DNA of 64,000 bases, taken from contig NC_052119.1 of assembly GCF_012273895.1 (NCBI RefSeq), positions 9,214,705-9,278,704 of the forward strand, written 5' to 3'. Below are positions 44,876-58,963 of the stretch, piece by piece; position 1 is the first letter of the stretch, and the number at the start of each line of letters is the position of its first letter. The position numbers and the translations under genes were made by a program. The DNA is from Zerene cesonia. Its lineage: Eukaryota; Arthropoda; Insecta; Lepidoptera; Pieridae. Below the pieces are notes generated by a model. It saw only the letters and a list, made by a program, of their open reading frames with translations, was not told the origin of the DNA and did no database searches.

Positions 44876-47589
44876 ATATAATAAATTTTAAATTGGGATT
44901 CGGTTACATAAAAACATATAGGTGAAGCTACAAAAACGTGTAAATGAGGAGGCGTAGCGTATGCGCTTTATTAATTTATTTATAAGTACATTTATTTACA
45001 TAATAATTTAGAAGACAGCTTAAAGTACATGTTAAATTTAAGGTTAAAATTGAGACTTTATTATTGAGATATATATAATCAAGTAATATATAAAAAGAAA
45101 AATGATTTCGTAGCTTATTAAAATGTAGATATTAAAAATTAATTATCTACGTACCTATAGAGTTGATTAAATTAAATTGTATCAATGACGAAACACAGTT
45201 TCTAGAAAGTAATTACACAAAGTACATAATATTTAATTAAAGTTGATACACAATTTTTGTTTCAAAAAGTATCATTTTACAATAGAACGGGCTTCATAAT
45301 ATAATAGCACGCATTTACTACACTTGTCAAACTGACAGTAATTCTCACATACGATTATTAAATTCATTCAATGGATACCGGAAATATTGTCTGCGCTATG
45401 TAAACATTATAAGGACGGCAATTAATTACACAAGAGCATAAACATTGACGATAAAAACATAGAAATGTAAAATGATTGAATCATCATCTATTAAACTAGG
45501 CTATAAATGTATTGATTAGCTGTAAGAATACCTGAAATTAGTCACACGCGTTGAATATTATATTGAACAATAACATGGTTAGAATATAAATAAATAAATA
45601 TATTTAAGAAGAATAACTAGATACAATCACTCGCTTCCCATTTTCATCGTATGTTGAATGTTTTTTCACAATCTATCACAATCTATGTAGGTTATTTCAA
45701 GTCTAAATATCGCAGATCGACAAACATTTACCATTCCCATAAGTCCGCGCATTAAAACAAAACTCACACACATACCAGAATACATTGAATGGGAAAATTA
45801 ACACACATACATAAACCCTGAAACATCACTCCCGTATCGTCAAATTTACTTGCCTAAGTGGCACATTCCCGTACTCAGCAAACCCAATCACAATTAGTTT
45901 ACATAACATTCGTGAGTTACGTGAAACGGAAGGCTTGGATAATCGTTAACACGCTAAAATAGATCGCACCTTCCGGGTTTCAGATTGTATAAGAGTTAGC
46001 AGAGAAGATTTCGAGGGACAACAATGTAATTAAGGTACAGTAATAGGCGACTATTGTTTTTCCTAGATCACGTAACTATGGAGTAAATAAAGGAGGGAGG
46101 AGCCTACTTGCATGTATTCAACTATATCTTAGGGAATACTAGCTCAAAAAATAAGTAGTTTGTATAACAATCTATTTCGTTATAGACGAGTTCTGAGTTC
46201 CCAGTAAAGCAACATTGATGCAATAAGGACTTAGGTACTTCTTGGATATCTGTGTAAGGATTACACGATACTAAATTTACATAGGTCTATATAGAGTATA
46301 CTGACAGCAGGTTTCATCTTTCTTAGAAAAGATTCCGACTCTTAGCTATAGCTACTCTGAGCTATATATCTTTCCATTTTACTCGCTGTATTAGATAGTC
46401 CTTTTAAATGTGCAAAATCAAATTTATACCTGAAACGAAATGCTCCTAATTGGTCAATCAACAGTTAAATAGCTTTGGGTCCCACGGCCATTTAGATATA
46501 GAAATAAACCAATCCCACGGGAAACCTCCAAAAACGCTCGGATTTCCCAACCCTCTAGATGCAGAGATAAGTAGAATTTCGTTCATTGTTTTCTTATACT
46601 GAGAAAAGCACGCTCTAACGGTTCGATAAGTACGAAGTTATTGTTCTCTCTGTGTTTGATACTGTGTTGCGGCATGTTTGTGTAATGTGATACGGTTTAA
46701 GATTTAATTGTATTGCTTCTGTATACACAATGATTCCTAAACAGTTTGTATAGGTAATTAGGTGTACAGGTTTATGTTACGCTCAAAGGCTAAACACTCA
46801 TATTGAAAGAAAAGAGCCACAACGTGATCTACGTGTCGTATTTGTAACGATATCGCTCGTAACGCGTTTTCGATTTTTGAGCTTTTATAAATATACGCAA
46901 TAGAAAACAAACCTCAGTATCCCGATTAAAACTATTATAGACTAATCTATCTGATTACTCGATCTTTAGTTATTTTAAAGATCATATAAAAAACAATTTA
47001 GAATAATGAATATAGATGAAAATGTTGACAAAACGCTTAAATAACCGGGTATTTCAAATACAATATATTCTTACAACATCATGTCCTATATCAAATTATG
47101 TTGTAATGTATGTCCATACAGTGCCTGTCACTATGCCTTTTTAAAATAAACCCCGCTATTTACATGCGTAAATGACCCATAAAGAAATAAATCCTTCAAT
47201 AAAGAATGAATAAACACTTAAAATACCAGACAAAATGGTATTTTTACAATCATCTAATTCCGAAAATGTCACCTAGAAAAAAAAATAGCTCCATCAAATA
47301 TACTAAAGAAGTAAAAGTGATACAATGGTATTGAAACGATTCTATTCTTTATCATTTACAAGTTAATAAATTCATTATATTGCTCTTCTAAATGGTATTG
47401 GGAAATAATCGATCGTCTTTACACCTACGCAAGTTATTTATGACGAATTCTAGATAAAGTTAGCATCGAAATTGTACGATCAATTTGACACATTTTACAA
47501 TTTACTATACTCAATAAAATAGATCCAAGGTCATGTACAGAATTTTTTTTTGTATAGGTCCATCTTAAGTTGTATAAATGTTGTATATG

Positions 47590-47770
47590 GATCGCCGATG
47601 GTGTTTCATCCCCCCCTCCCCTCCATGAACATTTTTAAGGTGAGGATAAGGATACGGGCCTCCGCTAACCCTACGAAACACAGCTTTCACATGCTATTTC
47701 ACGCCGAACTTCTGGGGATGTGATACCATCCTCAGTGCAAACTGGCCCAATTCTTGATAAAGCGTTCTCG
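47590..47770 (+). repeat. SINE-like 3' fragment
   Basis: GGATACGGGCCTCCGCTAAC, CGAAACACAGC, CTATTTCACGCCG, CAAACTGGCCCAATTC in order. Confidence 0.55.
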
Positions 47771-48936
47771 ATTTGATCATAATTTCTCGCCATTCCAATG
47801 AAAGTAAAATCAAATTTTTAAACAAAATTTATATACAAACGTTTTGTTTGGACATTGATGACAATTCCGAAACCGGTTTAAGGCTATAAAAAGTCACGTG
47901 GTGACAAATTGTCGCAATAAAGTATTCTACAAACTCGTATGCTAGGTCCGTAATGTGTTTTTACGTCTGGGCTATTTTTATTTTATAAAAGTCTGACCCG
48001 TGACTTTGTCCGCGTGTCAAGTTATTTAATCGTCACAAAACGGACTAGGCGTTTAGGAGATTAGATGGTACAAAATATGTATTATGTATGTATTTCAAGC
48101 ATCGCGATTGAGCAAAAAATCTTATATTTATTTTTATGTAGTTAAGAATATTTGGCGTCATGGGACCTGTGACCCCTGTCCCCCTATTCGGACAGCGCCT
48201 GGGGATTACTCTAACCAATCTTTGGTCAGCTAATTCCAGATTCTAACCGTCCAATTGTTACCAAACTGTGTCGCAACATAGTACCTTAGCGATAGTTTAT
48301 ATTCTCTGTTGAACGTTATAATCCTGCTATTTTAGTATTCAGTTGCATAATAAGGCCGACTTGAAGCTTCGTACATTATCCTACTTGTATTATAAATGCG
48401 AAAGCTGTGTGTATTTTTCGCAGTTGAACTATAAAATGACTATGTCTAGAATCTATATATCACTAAGTGAAGCCGGGAAAAAGAAGCAATTCGACTATAA
48501 TGAAACTTTTAATTAATATCCTTTATTAAACAGGTATATTTTGATCCCGAAAAGTGAACACAACAATTTCTTTATGTATAGGAAATTGCGTTCGTTATTC
48601 TTTCGCCTAGCAACAAAGTGATCTTATAACACTATATTTGTGTCTAAAGATAGCGAGGAGGCTATATACTGCTGGCTATAGCCTGCGAATACCTGTGATT
48701 GTGTGTGGCCGACATTAAAGGTCATCGTCGGTTCATTCATCTGTCTATTTATCCGCTTAATCGACGTATACGCAACTGATTTTGAAACGATTACCACCAT
48801 ATAGATAATTTAATACAAAACTTTATGTCAAACACATTCTAATTAAAATACGTTTATAATAAAAACATTATGATCGCCAAATATACTTTCATAGTTTCGT
48901 AAGCTTATCACATAGAGCTACGGTTTGCTAGTCCTA

Positions 48937-49139
48937 TCCTACTAATATTATAAATGCGAAAGTTTGTTAGGATATGTTTATTTACTGTATGTTTTTTTAC
49001 TCTTTCACGCAAAAACTATTGAACTGATTGCAATGAAATTTGTTACGTAGACAGCTGGACATAACATATAGGCAACTTTATATCCCGATATTCCTTTGGT
49101 ATACGGACTTACGCGGGTGAAACCGCGGGGCGCAGCTAG
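48937..49139 (+). mobile_element. Lep1/Helitron-like element, full length
   Basis: Starts TCCTACTAATATTATAAATG and ends GAAACCGCGGGGCGCAGCTAG-like: CGCGG/CCGCG hairpin, eight bases, CTAG. This is the canonical Helitron terminus and the best-preserved copy here. Confidence 0.8.
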
Positions 49140-49816
49140 TAGTTTATAAGCGTAAGTTACTTTCATACCAATAATATTTGCGGATAACCGAAGAGGGAGG
49201 CGAGCAACTAGCATCTTTGACCAGATGACCTTATTTAGATGCAAGTTGCGTTTCTTATATAACGACAGTTACATTTACTTATACGGAATTGTTTTATATG
49301 TTTTGTTGTTTATAATAACACTTATTGGACTGTAATTTAGTTGTTTGGGGGCTATTATAAAATGTCATTACGTATAGTGATTTAATAACGTATTTTCAAC
49401 CTTTAAAAAAGGAGGGAGTTATCAATTTGACCGTGTTTTATTGCCTCATTTTTGCTTATAGAGACTTGATAGATTTCATGACCCTGTACATGACTTAGAT
49501 AACACCATAGAATAATTTATATAACCAGCTTTAAAGTCCGCGTTTTATTATTCTGTATTTATGGTAATTATAGCAGAATTCCCGGTCCATTCCTATATTC
49601 CAATATTCTATTTTTGTTCTTTATCTAAACAGCGAGCAACGTTTTGCAGAAACCCTTTCTTGGCAAATGTAAATGGGCGGTGGTGATCGGTTACTATCAG
49701 GTGAAGCACCCACTTTCACATAAAAGAACCGCCTGCCATTTGTTCATCCCGTTTCACAAAGTAGATCACACACATGTACGCCTATATTTTTCCAACGTGC
49801 ATATTTATAAATAAAA

Positions 49817-49997
49817 CTAGCTGCACCCGGCAAACGCTGTTCTGCCTTACTCTTATCGTTTAGTGGTATGAAAAATAGATGTTAGCCGATTCTCAGACCT
49901 ACCCAATATGCTTACCAAATTTCAGAGGAATCGGTCAAGCCGTTTCGGAGGAGTATAGAGACTAACATTGTGACACGAGAATTTTATATATAAGAAG
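49817..49997 (-). mobile_element. Helitron-like element
   Basis: CTAGCTGCACCCGGCAAACG start (reversed end), CAAGCCGTTTCGGAGGAGTA and TGTGACACGAGAATTTTATA; related to 53360 and 61555. Confidence 0.6.
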
Positions 49998-51984
49998 ATC
50001 CCCCAAATTCATTGAGCAGTTCATACGATACAAAAAAGTAACAAGATTTTTTTGGCATAATCGAAATCAATCATAAAATCATCCACTTTGTAAACAACAT
50101 TGCCGTCTGTCTAAATATGGTGACAAGAGTTTGGATATCCAAGGCCAAGCCTCTCGGGCTATCATTAAGTAAATCTATGAAATTGAAACCACTCATAAAG
50201 TTTACTTACGAAGACTACTCGTAGGTTAACTACGCCTACAATTATTACCTACGTATAATCAATGATTCATTCTGCGTTTATGAATTTTATTATAGAAATT
50301 TTGTAAATAATTTTAGAAAATATAATGTTATAGTTATTGAAAGTATCAAAGCTCTATAAAGAGAACGTCAAAGTATAATAAAATATATATAAGTACGGTA
50401 TTTACCGCATGAAAAAGCTTAATAGACCAAAATGAAATAGATGGAAACACTAAAAGTGTCTCGTGTTACGTTTGGCATTTTTTATCCTTTTTTTGCTCCA
50501 AAATTATAAAAACGTTTTTTTACAAGAGACTTCCTTTTTAATATATGAAAACAGGATTTTTATTACACAGGTGTGAGATGTGACCACTTTTAAGAATGTC
50601 TGTGACCTTGACCTTTGCTTTTTCTCATACAATTGCAAGTTAACAAATAATAAAGATGCCTTAGAAATTATAAGATATGGTGGAAGTATACATAACCGTA
50701 TAGAACCATATGTATATCTATACTAGAATATGGACTATATGTGTTTATTAAAAATGTTTAATAAATACTCGACTAGCGACATGCAAATAATTTTTTTTAG
50801 ATTTTAAATTTCGAATTATTAGAAGTAATGCTGACTTCCAATAAGATGTGACGATCCCTCTATGTCTCGGAGGCGATTGAAACTGTCACAAAATCTCATT
50901 AAAAAAGACACATTCTTTTAAGTATAACGTTACACTCGACGTTATAGAAAAACGTATCTCGTTTGCGTCAAAACAATTAACAAATATAAAAACTAACCAA
51001 ATCTGAGGTAACTTAACCATGACTAATTGCTAGATCAGACAAAATACAATTCTATATTAAATAACTAAAATATGAGACATTCATCGGAAAATTATTACTA
51101 CAACTTTATTAATGGCTTGGTGTAGGTTTTTTTGATTATGCCATCTATACGAACTAAACTATAAATTTGATAAATCTTATTTTATAGTCTTATGATCCTC
51201 GTAGGTTAGTATAACATCCTGGTGGCGCTAACACGTGTATTTATTTCTAGATTTTTCTAGAAGTCCTTAATGCTAAAACAACAAGAGTTACATGAATATA
51301 AATCCATTTCAAGAAACTTTTAAATTGTCATTTTTTGATTCATCAAAGTATAAATACTATCATAATAGGAAATTAATGTTCTTATAGTTTTGTACATAAC
51401 CTGATTATGACCTCCTCTTTGATTTCGTTTAATTCCCTGTTTATCAACATAAACCTTGCCTATCTACGTGTACAAGTCAGCGGTTTTCATTTTTATATCA
51501 CACTACCTTCCTCTTGAATCAGTTTATCTATTTATAAAAACCCCATCAGAATCCGCTGAGTAGTTTTAAAGATCTAAGCATACATACATACAGACGCGGG
51601 AAGGGACTTTGCTTTATACTATGTAGTGACTATAAATATACATTTACCATAGTAAAAATCCCGTTCTGACATAGTAAGTATAAAAAACAATGGGTCGCCG
51701 AACTGCATAATAAAAAAACTACATAGATTTAAATCGTTTTATTGATTCTAAAACTACTTTACTACAAGCGTACGCCTCGTTCTAAAAAAGGCTCGAAAAT
51801 AGAGAAAAACATAGAATCGTGCCCACAAAAAGTTGTGAGAATTTTGAATATACGTTGAATTTGTTATATTTTATAAACAGATAAATTTTATGAATGTCTT
51901 AAGACCTTAGTTATTTACCTGGCTGACCAGGTAGATAAGTTAGGCCAGTTCTGCTTCTAAGTTCCTTAAAATAAAGGATTAAGA

Positions 51985-52193
51985 AAGGATTGATAAGAGC
52001 AAGAAAGAAAATGACTGGGAAGAGTAAGGAAAAGGATATAGGCCTCCGGCTTCCCCATTCACCGAACGAAACAAAGCAGTATGCTATTTCACGCCGGTCT
52101 TCTGTGGGGGATTTACTAGGTGCTCGCCCGGCCTCGAACCTCCGATTTATCGACTATAAGTCCGAGGTCCTCACCGCTGAACCACCACTGCTA
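51985..52193. repeat. Composite of two SINE families
   Basis: Left part GGCCTCCGGCTTCCCCATTC ... TTCACGCCGGTC is one SINE; right part CGCCCGGCCTCGAACCTCCG ... CTGAACCACCACTGC is the Metulj-like head, reversed. The junction is near 52118. Confidence 0.55.
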
Positions 52194-53354
52194 TAAATCT
52201 TTATTACGTAATAATTGCTAACAGTTCTGTTTCAAACCCCGCGATTACATCGTTTTTCATACTATCCAAAGCAACATGTGTTACTTTCTATGTCACATGA
52301 TGACAATCGAACATGCTATGTGCGATGTGGTCAAACAACTGTACCGGTATGACCAGTAAAGGTCACACAAAACTGCGGTCCAAGGGATGCTATATGCTTC
52401 TATTTTTAAGTTTTATTTGTTGCCTTTGAATTTGTGTTGTTATTTAAAACATGCGTTTATATATTCTATTCATGCGTTTATATAGTCTACAGACAGCTAG
52501 TATTCTCTATACTAGTTGTCTGCCCGGGCTGCGCCAATGGTACATATATAGCCTATGTCACTCAGTGAAGTTGCAGCTTTCTAAAACTGAATGAATTTTT
52601 ATATCGGTCCAGTTGTTTTAGTGTGAAAACGTTACTAACTTAACACAAAAATACAAGACTTTCCTCTATATAATAACAGTGTAGATGAATAAAAATGGCA
52701 CTCACTAGTTATATGTGTTTTTATTTAATTTGTAAAAACATGCACTTGATTACTACCAGTTTCGAGACATCATCATTGAGTGGATGATGGTAATGATGTA
52801 TCTATTAAACTATAGTATTTCACTTATTGATTACAATAGGTGAATAGAATACATTAGTATTTACATGTATCATTTACGAATTTATCATAATTCCTCGTTT
52901 GCGGTAAAAAAATTGGCGTTTATCTTTTATAGAAAAAAAAAATAAACCCAAATACCCAAATATAATATTCCGTCAATCTATATTCATGATACCATTCTTT
53001 TTAAATTGTTTCAAACTAACCCCCTAAATTATCGATACGGAAAATAAACATATCAAATCAAGTAAGCACACCATAATTAGCTTATGTCATTATCATATTA
53101 ATATTGATTAGCAACAACTATATCCCAGTATAGTATAGCATTCACTGAAGACCAAAAATTCATGGTTTGTTATCGGCCGCAGTATTATTTACGTAACTTA
53201 ATGTAACCATTACAAGCTATTGTTCGCTTACCGACCAACAATAACCTGAATCAAAACAAAATAAACATAAATATAATACATTGATGAATAAATGAATTTA
53301 AAACACTTCTGTTGTTTAATCTTTACGATGGTATGTTTCTATTATTTTATACAA

Positions 53355-53490
53355 TATTAGCTGACCCATTAGGGGTATAAATAGATGTGTTCCCATTCTC
53401 AGACCTAGCCGATATGCACATAAAATTTCATGAAATATCGGTCCAGCCGTTTCGGAACATTGTATCCAGCATTGTAATACGAGTATCACT
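53355..53490 (-). mobile_element. Helitron-like fragment
   Basis: CCCATTCTCAGACCTAGCCG ATATGCAC and GGTCCAGCCGTTTCGGAACA. Confidence 0.5.
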
Positions 53491-54827
53491 ACATAGTATA
53501 AAACAGTCGCTTTCTCTGTACATATGTCCCTTTGTATGCTTAAAACTTTAAAAGTACGTAACGGATTTGATGGTTTTTTTTTTAACTAGATGGAGTAATT
53601 CAAGTGGAAGGTTTATATGTATAATAACATCTATTAAACTAGTCTGATTAAACGCGTGCGAAGCCGTGGGCAAAAGCTAGTCTTATATTTAACAGAATAA
53701 TAATATGGAATCAATAAAAAAAACACTTAACTGAAAAATAATTTATGATCTTTCCAGTAATCTATTTAGCATTAAGAACGAAAATGGAATCAAGAATTTC
53801 ATATAAATACATAGACATACATTTACAAATTCGCATATTATACTTGTTTTAATTATCTACGGACTGGACTATGTATCGGCTCTTGATCATAAATTTAAAA
53901 AAGCGCGTTTTATTATAATATTATAGTATTGTAACTAAAAAATTGGAGGTATTGTGTATGTTAGGTACAGATGTAGATAAATAATGTATGTAAATAAACT
54001 TATAAGACCATGTTAGACCCTTTTTGTTTGTAAGAGACCTTTTGTTAATTTTTGCGCAATTTAGGTCCAAAGAGATGTTACAATTTAATGACATTTTAAC
54101 TGCGTCGAAACGTTTTTCAGTCATCCCTGGTTAGCTTTTTTGAATATAAACAACGAACAACATACATATATCTTAAGGTTATCCTAGTGAAAGTACCGTC
54201 AAAACCGGTCCTCCTGTTGCAGAAATCTGCCGATTCGAAGATAAATAAACTTTAATAGTGTTTGTTTTAATTACGTGCTCGTACGCAATTATTAGCCAAA
54301 CTGCTAACAAATTTAACTTTAACCGAATTTTATAATATCCATTATACAAGTTTCACATAAGTTTAAAATATTTTTGGAAGTGAATCATATGACTAAGACG
54401 GAAAGATGACGAATCACGACTTATTAGGATATCTGTGAATTTGACCAGTGGTTTGGTCTCTGAGTTAACAACGTACCTACTGGTTCTACTAAACACAGGT
54501 ACCATTTCCGTGATCTCTCTAATGCTTTTTCGTTGTGTTTGCAACTCATAGGATGTTCTTTAAAAAAATAGGAAATAAGTTTTCCTATTTTTTACGACTC
54601 TAAACATTTTAAGTGTTTAAATTTTGACTAGATTTGACTAGACAAGATTTGTCGGATCTGTTTGTATTTTTAGAAAATCATTTTCTTACAGAAGACAAAA
54701 CTTTAATAGTTCTTCCACTATTATACTACTACGTGGTGTAGACGCGGGCGGAAAGCAAGTAAGTTTCTTCAATTGCTGACTTACTTACTTATTTTGCAAT
54801 ACTTCTTTATTTCCTTCTTATGGATTA

Positions 54828-55110
54828 CTAGCTGCGCCCCGCGGTTTCATCCACGTAAGTCCGTATCCCGTAGGAATATCGGGATAAAAAGTTGCCTTAT
54901 GATTTTTCCAAATTTCATTTGCAACCGGTTCATTAGTTTTTGCGTAAAAGAGCAACAAACGCACACACATCCTTACAAACTTTCGCATTTATAATATTAA
55001 TACTAGCTGTGACACGCGGTTGAAACCGCGTAAGTCCGTATCCCACAGGAATATCGGTATAAAAAGTGCCTATGTGTTATTTCAGTTGTCCAGCTATCTA
55101 CGAAGCAAAA
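54828..55110 (-). mobile_element. Two tandem Lep1/Helitron-like elements
   Basis: First copy CTAGCTGCGCCCCGCGGTTT to TTTATAATATTAATA (54828-55002). A second starts at once with CTAGCTGTGACACGCGGTTG (55003) and breaks off near 55110. Head-to-tail insertion is common for Helitrons. Confidence 0.7.
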
Positions 55111-55259
55111 TAGTATTATTATTCACCAATAGATATCAGGAAAAAAAACACGAATATGACATTTTTTAAAAAAGATTCCTAGCTAGATCGATTTATCGCT
55201 CCCGAAACCCCCTATATACTAAATTTCATGAAAATCGTTGGAGCCGATTCCGAGATTCC

Positions 55260-55263
<4 letters not shown>

Positions 55264-55304
<41 letters not shown>
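55264..55304. repeat. (TA)n microsatellite
   Basis: About 20 TA units. Confidence 0.95.
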
Positions 55305-55306
<2 letters not shown>

Positions 55307-56110
55307 AGAATTGCTCGTTTAAAGGTATAAGATAAGATTAGTAGGAAGTAGGATAGGATGGTACAGATGCATTTTAGTTTTGTTACCATAGTGTTATTTA
55401 CCACTAGACCTGCCTGCGTAGCCCGGTAGACTAGTGGATCTCGAACAAAATGTTTGTCTGTCTGAGGTAGTGTCCTTCGAGTACATAAGGTTAGTTAAAA
55501 ATATATTAATTCTGTTTAAAAAGTAGTTTATGTGAATATGTATACTGTTACCAACCTTAGTAAGGCTAAAGGTAACAAACAGGTTTGATAGAGGAAGGGA
55601 AATGATCTTATTATGGATTGTGGAAGTTTGTATATATATAGTGTTAAGGATATAAGATTTTAATTAAACGTTTTCTTTTTAATATTTTGTAGGACATTCA
55701 TTATGTACTCTGTGTTTTATGTTTATATCTGGTAAAGTATTATATTATCTGTGGTTTATAGGGTTTTATGGATTATTTATGGGTTAGAATGCATTATTTT
55801 AATATCATTTTAAGTATTAGTTAGCTTATAATTATTGTAACTTTTCTTTCGTATTTATCTGATGAATAAATAATGAAAATAAATATTGTATGTATATTTA
55901 TATTTTTCAACTAAATAACTCATATATAGTATGACGTTCACAGTAGCTTAATTTTGTACTCATATACGAAGTAAAGTCTGTCATTCTGTGGCAATTTCAC
56001 ATATGTAACGCGAAAACTGAAAAGAATACGAGTGACGTCGCAGGCGAAAACTAGTACAAAATAGCTGAAAACACCTTTAGCTTCTTGATAAATATATTTT
56101 TTTAAATTAC

Positions 56111-56222
56111 AATCAGCCTTCTGTGTCCTGCCAGACCGAGACGTTTTTTTTTCCACCGGGAATTGTACCCAAGACTCCTCGGTTCTACGCTCACGCGATA
56201 ACCACTGTAGGAGACGATCATC
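56111..56222 (-). repeat. tRNA-derived SINE, second family
   Basis: Reversed it reads CAGTGGTTATCGCGTGAGCG (A box) and GGGTACAATTCCCGGTGG (B box), then a T-rich/A-rich run. Confidence 0.55.
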
Positions 56223-56469
56223 TTCATTAAACATATTATGATTTAATATTGCCTAATGCCATTCCATTAAAATTGTTTCACATGCAATGTGTTTACTTTA
56301 TTTGTAAAGTTATTACAGTAATTTAAGTCATTATTTAAACTAATATAATATTATATTATCTGTGTTTAAAATTTATACATAATATGTATACGAAATTAAC
56401 CGTCGATGAGGTATTTACAGAATTACTCTTTTTGTGCAAAATTATTATTTGCATTAGCTGTAGGAATTA

Positions 56470-56779
56470 AAAGCAGTGGTGGCTCAGTGGTGAGAACCTC
56501 GGACTTCAAAATCGATAAGTCGGGGTTTGAGACCGGGGCAAGCGTGCAGGAAATAAATTGATTTTTCAATTTATCTGCACATGTGAATAACATCACCACT
56601 GCTTAAAACGGTGAAGGAAAACATCGTGAGGAAACCGGCATGTCCAAGAATCAAAAGTTCGACGACATGTGACATCTGCCAACCCGCACTTGGCCAGCGT
56701 GGTGGATTATGGCCTGAACCCTCAAAGGAGGCCTGTGTCCCAGCAGTGGGAACATATATGGGCTGATGATGATGATGTA
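56470..56779 (+). mobile_element. Metulj-like tRNA-derived SINE, intact copy
   Basis: Head GTGGTGGCTCAGTGGTGAGA (A box) and GGGTTTGAGACCGG (B box), body GGAAACCGGCATGTCCAAGA, tail TCCCAGCAGTGGGAACATAT and a (GAT)n end. It served as reference for the other copies. Confidence 0.85.
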
Positions 56780-57055
56780 GGAATTGAGTTGCTATTTTAT
56801 TTATTAGATTCTTAATTATAATATATTTGTAAAACAGTTTTATATGTAATTACCTTATCATGCTATTTCACACCACTTTCATTGAAATAAGTACCCTCCG
56901 CACTTTTAACTTTTCACATCTTATTTTATTTGGAGTGTTTGTTATTTTATCATATTTCGTTGTTAACTATTGTATTTAGCTCGATACAAAAAGACGGGTT
57001 ATATAAGTTTGATATTGATATCTATCTTTTTTTTAAATAATAGGCAACTTTTATA

Positions 57056-57250
57056 TATAAGGCAACCGAGCGGTTCGCGTGATGGTAAGCCATCACCACC
57101 GCCTGTGACTCGCAGAGGTAAGGTTCCGTGACGCTATATATGCGTTGCCCGCTTTGAAGGAGTAAAGGATAAGAAAAGGATTGACAAGGCGCATGACATA
57201 AAGAAATGTATTGGGAACGGTGAGGAAATGGACATGGTCTGTAGTGTGAG
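57056..57250 (+). repeat. SINE-like repeat
   Basis: GCGTGATGGTAAGCCATCAC CACCGCC head, GAAGGAGTAAAGGATAAGAA body. Confidence 0.55.
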
Positions 57251-58363
57251 TGTGTTCGCAAAAATAGGTTAAAGGGTTTTTTTAATAACATCTTCAGAAT
57301 TTACTTGTTTCCTGTTATCTGTGTGTGTGAACTGTTGAAAAAGTGTAGCGTGAGGTGATGTTAATTAAAGTAGACTTGTCCGGAATCAGTTACATAAACT
57401 TTTATTTCTTTTTCAACAAGATTTACAAAATGAATGCTTCTAAGCGGGAAGCCATGACAGGAAAAAAAAATAATTATAAAAAAACTAAAGATGGCGCTGC
57501 TGGCCCACAGATTATAAATTTACCATAGAGTTTACAAGTGTTTATCTATATTTTGTGCAGCAATATAAACATATTGCTTCTCTTCTAACATTTTCCAACG
57601 TGTTGCCTCCTTTGCGAAACTTATTATGATAACGCCTGCCCTTTCGTGACATGCAGCAAACTCGATCTTGACATATATTTATGTTAACTTGATTATATTT
57701 ATGAGTGTATCGTCTTTGGATACGATGTTATGTGTTGAAGGTTCGTATTCACTTGTATCCTTCTAGAAAATAATAATTTCAATTGATTTTACAGAATATC
57801 TAACAGTCATTATAATTTTTTTGAGGAAAAATTCTTAAATTATTTTTGAATTATTAGGAAGTTCTTTGTTATAAAAATGTATTCATAAACATTGCAATAC
57901 AATATCACACACAATCTCAGACAAACAAATAATATAAAATTATCAACCGACTTCAATAAAGGAGGTTATCAATTCTCAAAACTTTTTACGATGAAACGAT
58001 TCATCCGATTATTTTTTTTTATGTCCAATCCTGTGCCTGCCACTTGGCCCCATATAAATTAGGTCTAGTTCCTACGATTTAATTTCTGGGCTCTGTAAAA
58101 AATGATTATTTTTTATTTTATACAGCCATTTAAATAACGCAAATCTTTTTTAATATACCTCTAATTATCGTTTCTTTTACAATATTAATTCTCATCTAAT
58201 CTCAGGAACAGTTCCATTTAAAAATAACATGAGAAAGTTTTAAATATAATAGCTATTTGTTACATTATAAAATCAAACTTAAATAGCTGCTTATTCATCG
58301 AAAATGGACTCATTACGCGCTATCTAAAATTCAATCGCATGACATTTACAATCGAGATAAATT

Positions 58364-58533
58364 ATCGATTACTTAACAAGTCCGAAAATCGATATCATCG
58401 CCGACTCGTGAAGATGAATTATCTTTGGTTCCGATGTCCCAATGGCCGTGGGACGTGATGATTTAAAATCGATTGCGATGAATCGATACATTTGTTCGGC
58501 GAAAACTCATTTTCAGTGTCGATTTTATCGATA
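58364..58533. promoter_or_regulatory. Cluster of ATCGAT (DRE-like) motifs
   Basis: Five ATCGAT hexamers at 58364, 58388, 58468, 58482 and 58527; the last lies in a perfect TATCGATA, the DREF/DRE site known from Drosophila promoters and boundaries. Function is inferred from motif density only. Confidence 0.45.
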
Positions 58534-58755
58534 ATTGATGTATGTGACTATGTAGTATTTAATGTATTATTGCTTTAAACATTGAAGGTGGTTTTTTATT
58601 AAGATTTAAATTTCTCCCCTCGATTTGATCATATATGTTATGTTTATTGGAAATAGCAAAAAGCTTATAATGTAAAATTGATTAACAAACCGAAACTTTA
58701 AACAAAAACTCGAAAAACCATTCAGCGTTGTTCCTTTCCCAAACCCTACCAACAA

Positions 58756-58963
58756 TCCTATTAATATCATAAACGCGAAGGTTTGTAAGTATGGATGGAT
58801 GTATGAATATATGGACGTTTGTTACTCTTTAACGCAAAAACTGCTAAATCGATTGCAATGAAATTTGATACATAGATAGCTGGACAACTAAAATAGAAAT
58901 TTTTTATCCCGATATTCCTACGGGATACAGATTTACGCGGGTGAAATCGCGGGATGCAACTAG
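58756..58963 (+). mobile_element. Lep1/Helitron-like element
   Basis: TCCTATTAATATCATAAACG start, TCGATTGCAATGAAATTTGA core, GGGTGAAATCGCGGGATGCA ACTAG end. Confidence 0.7.

Noticed and set aside
46477..58450. Shared 14-bp GTCCCACGGCCATT at 46479 and, reversed, at about 58437
   Set aside because: Matches of this length are expected by chance in 64 kb and the flanks do not align.
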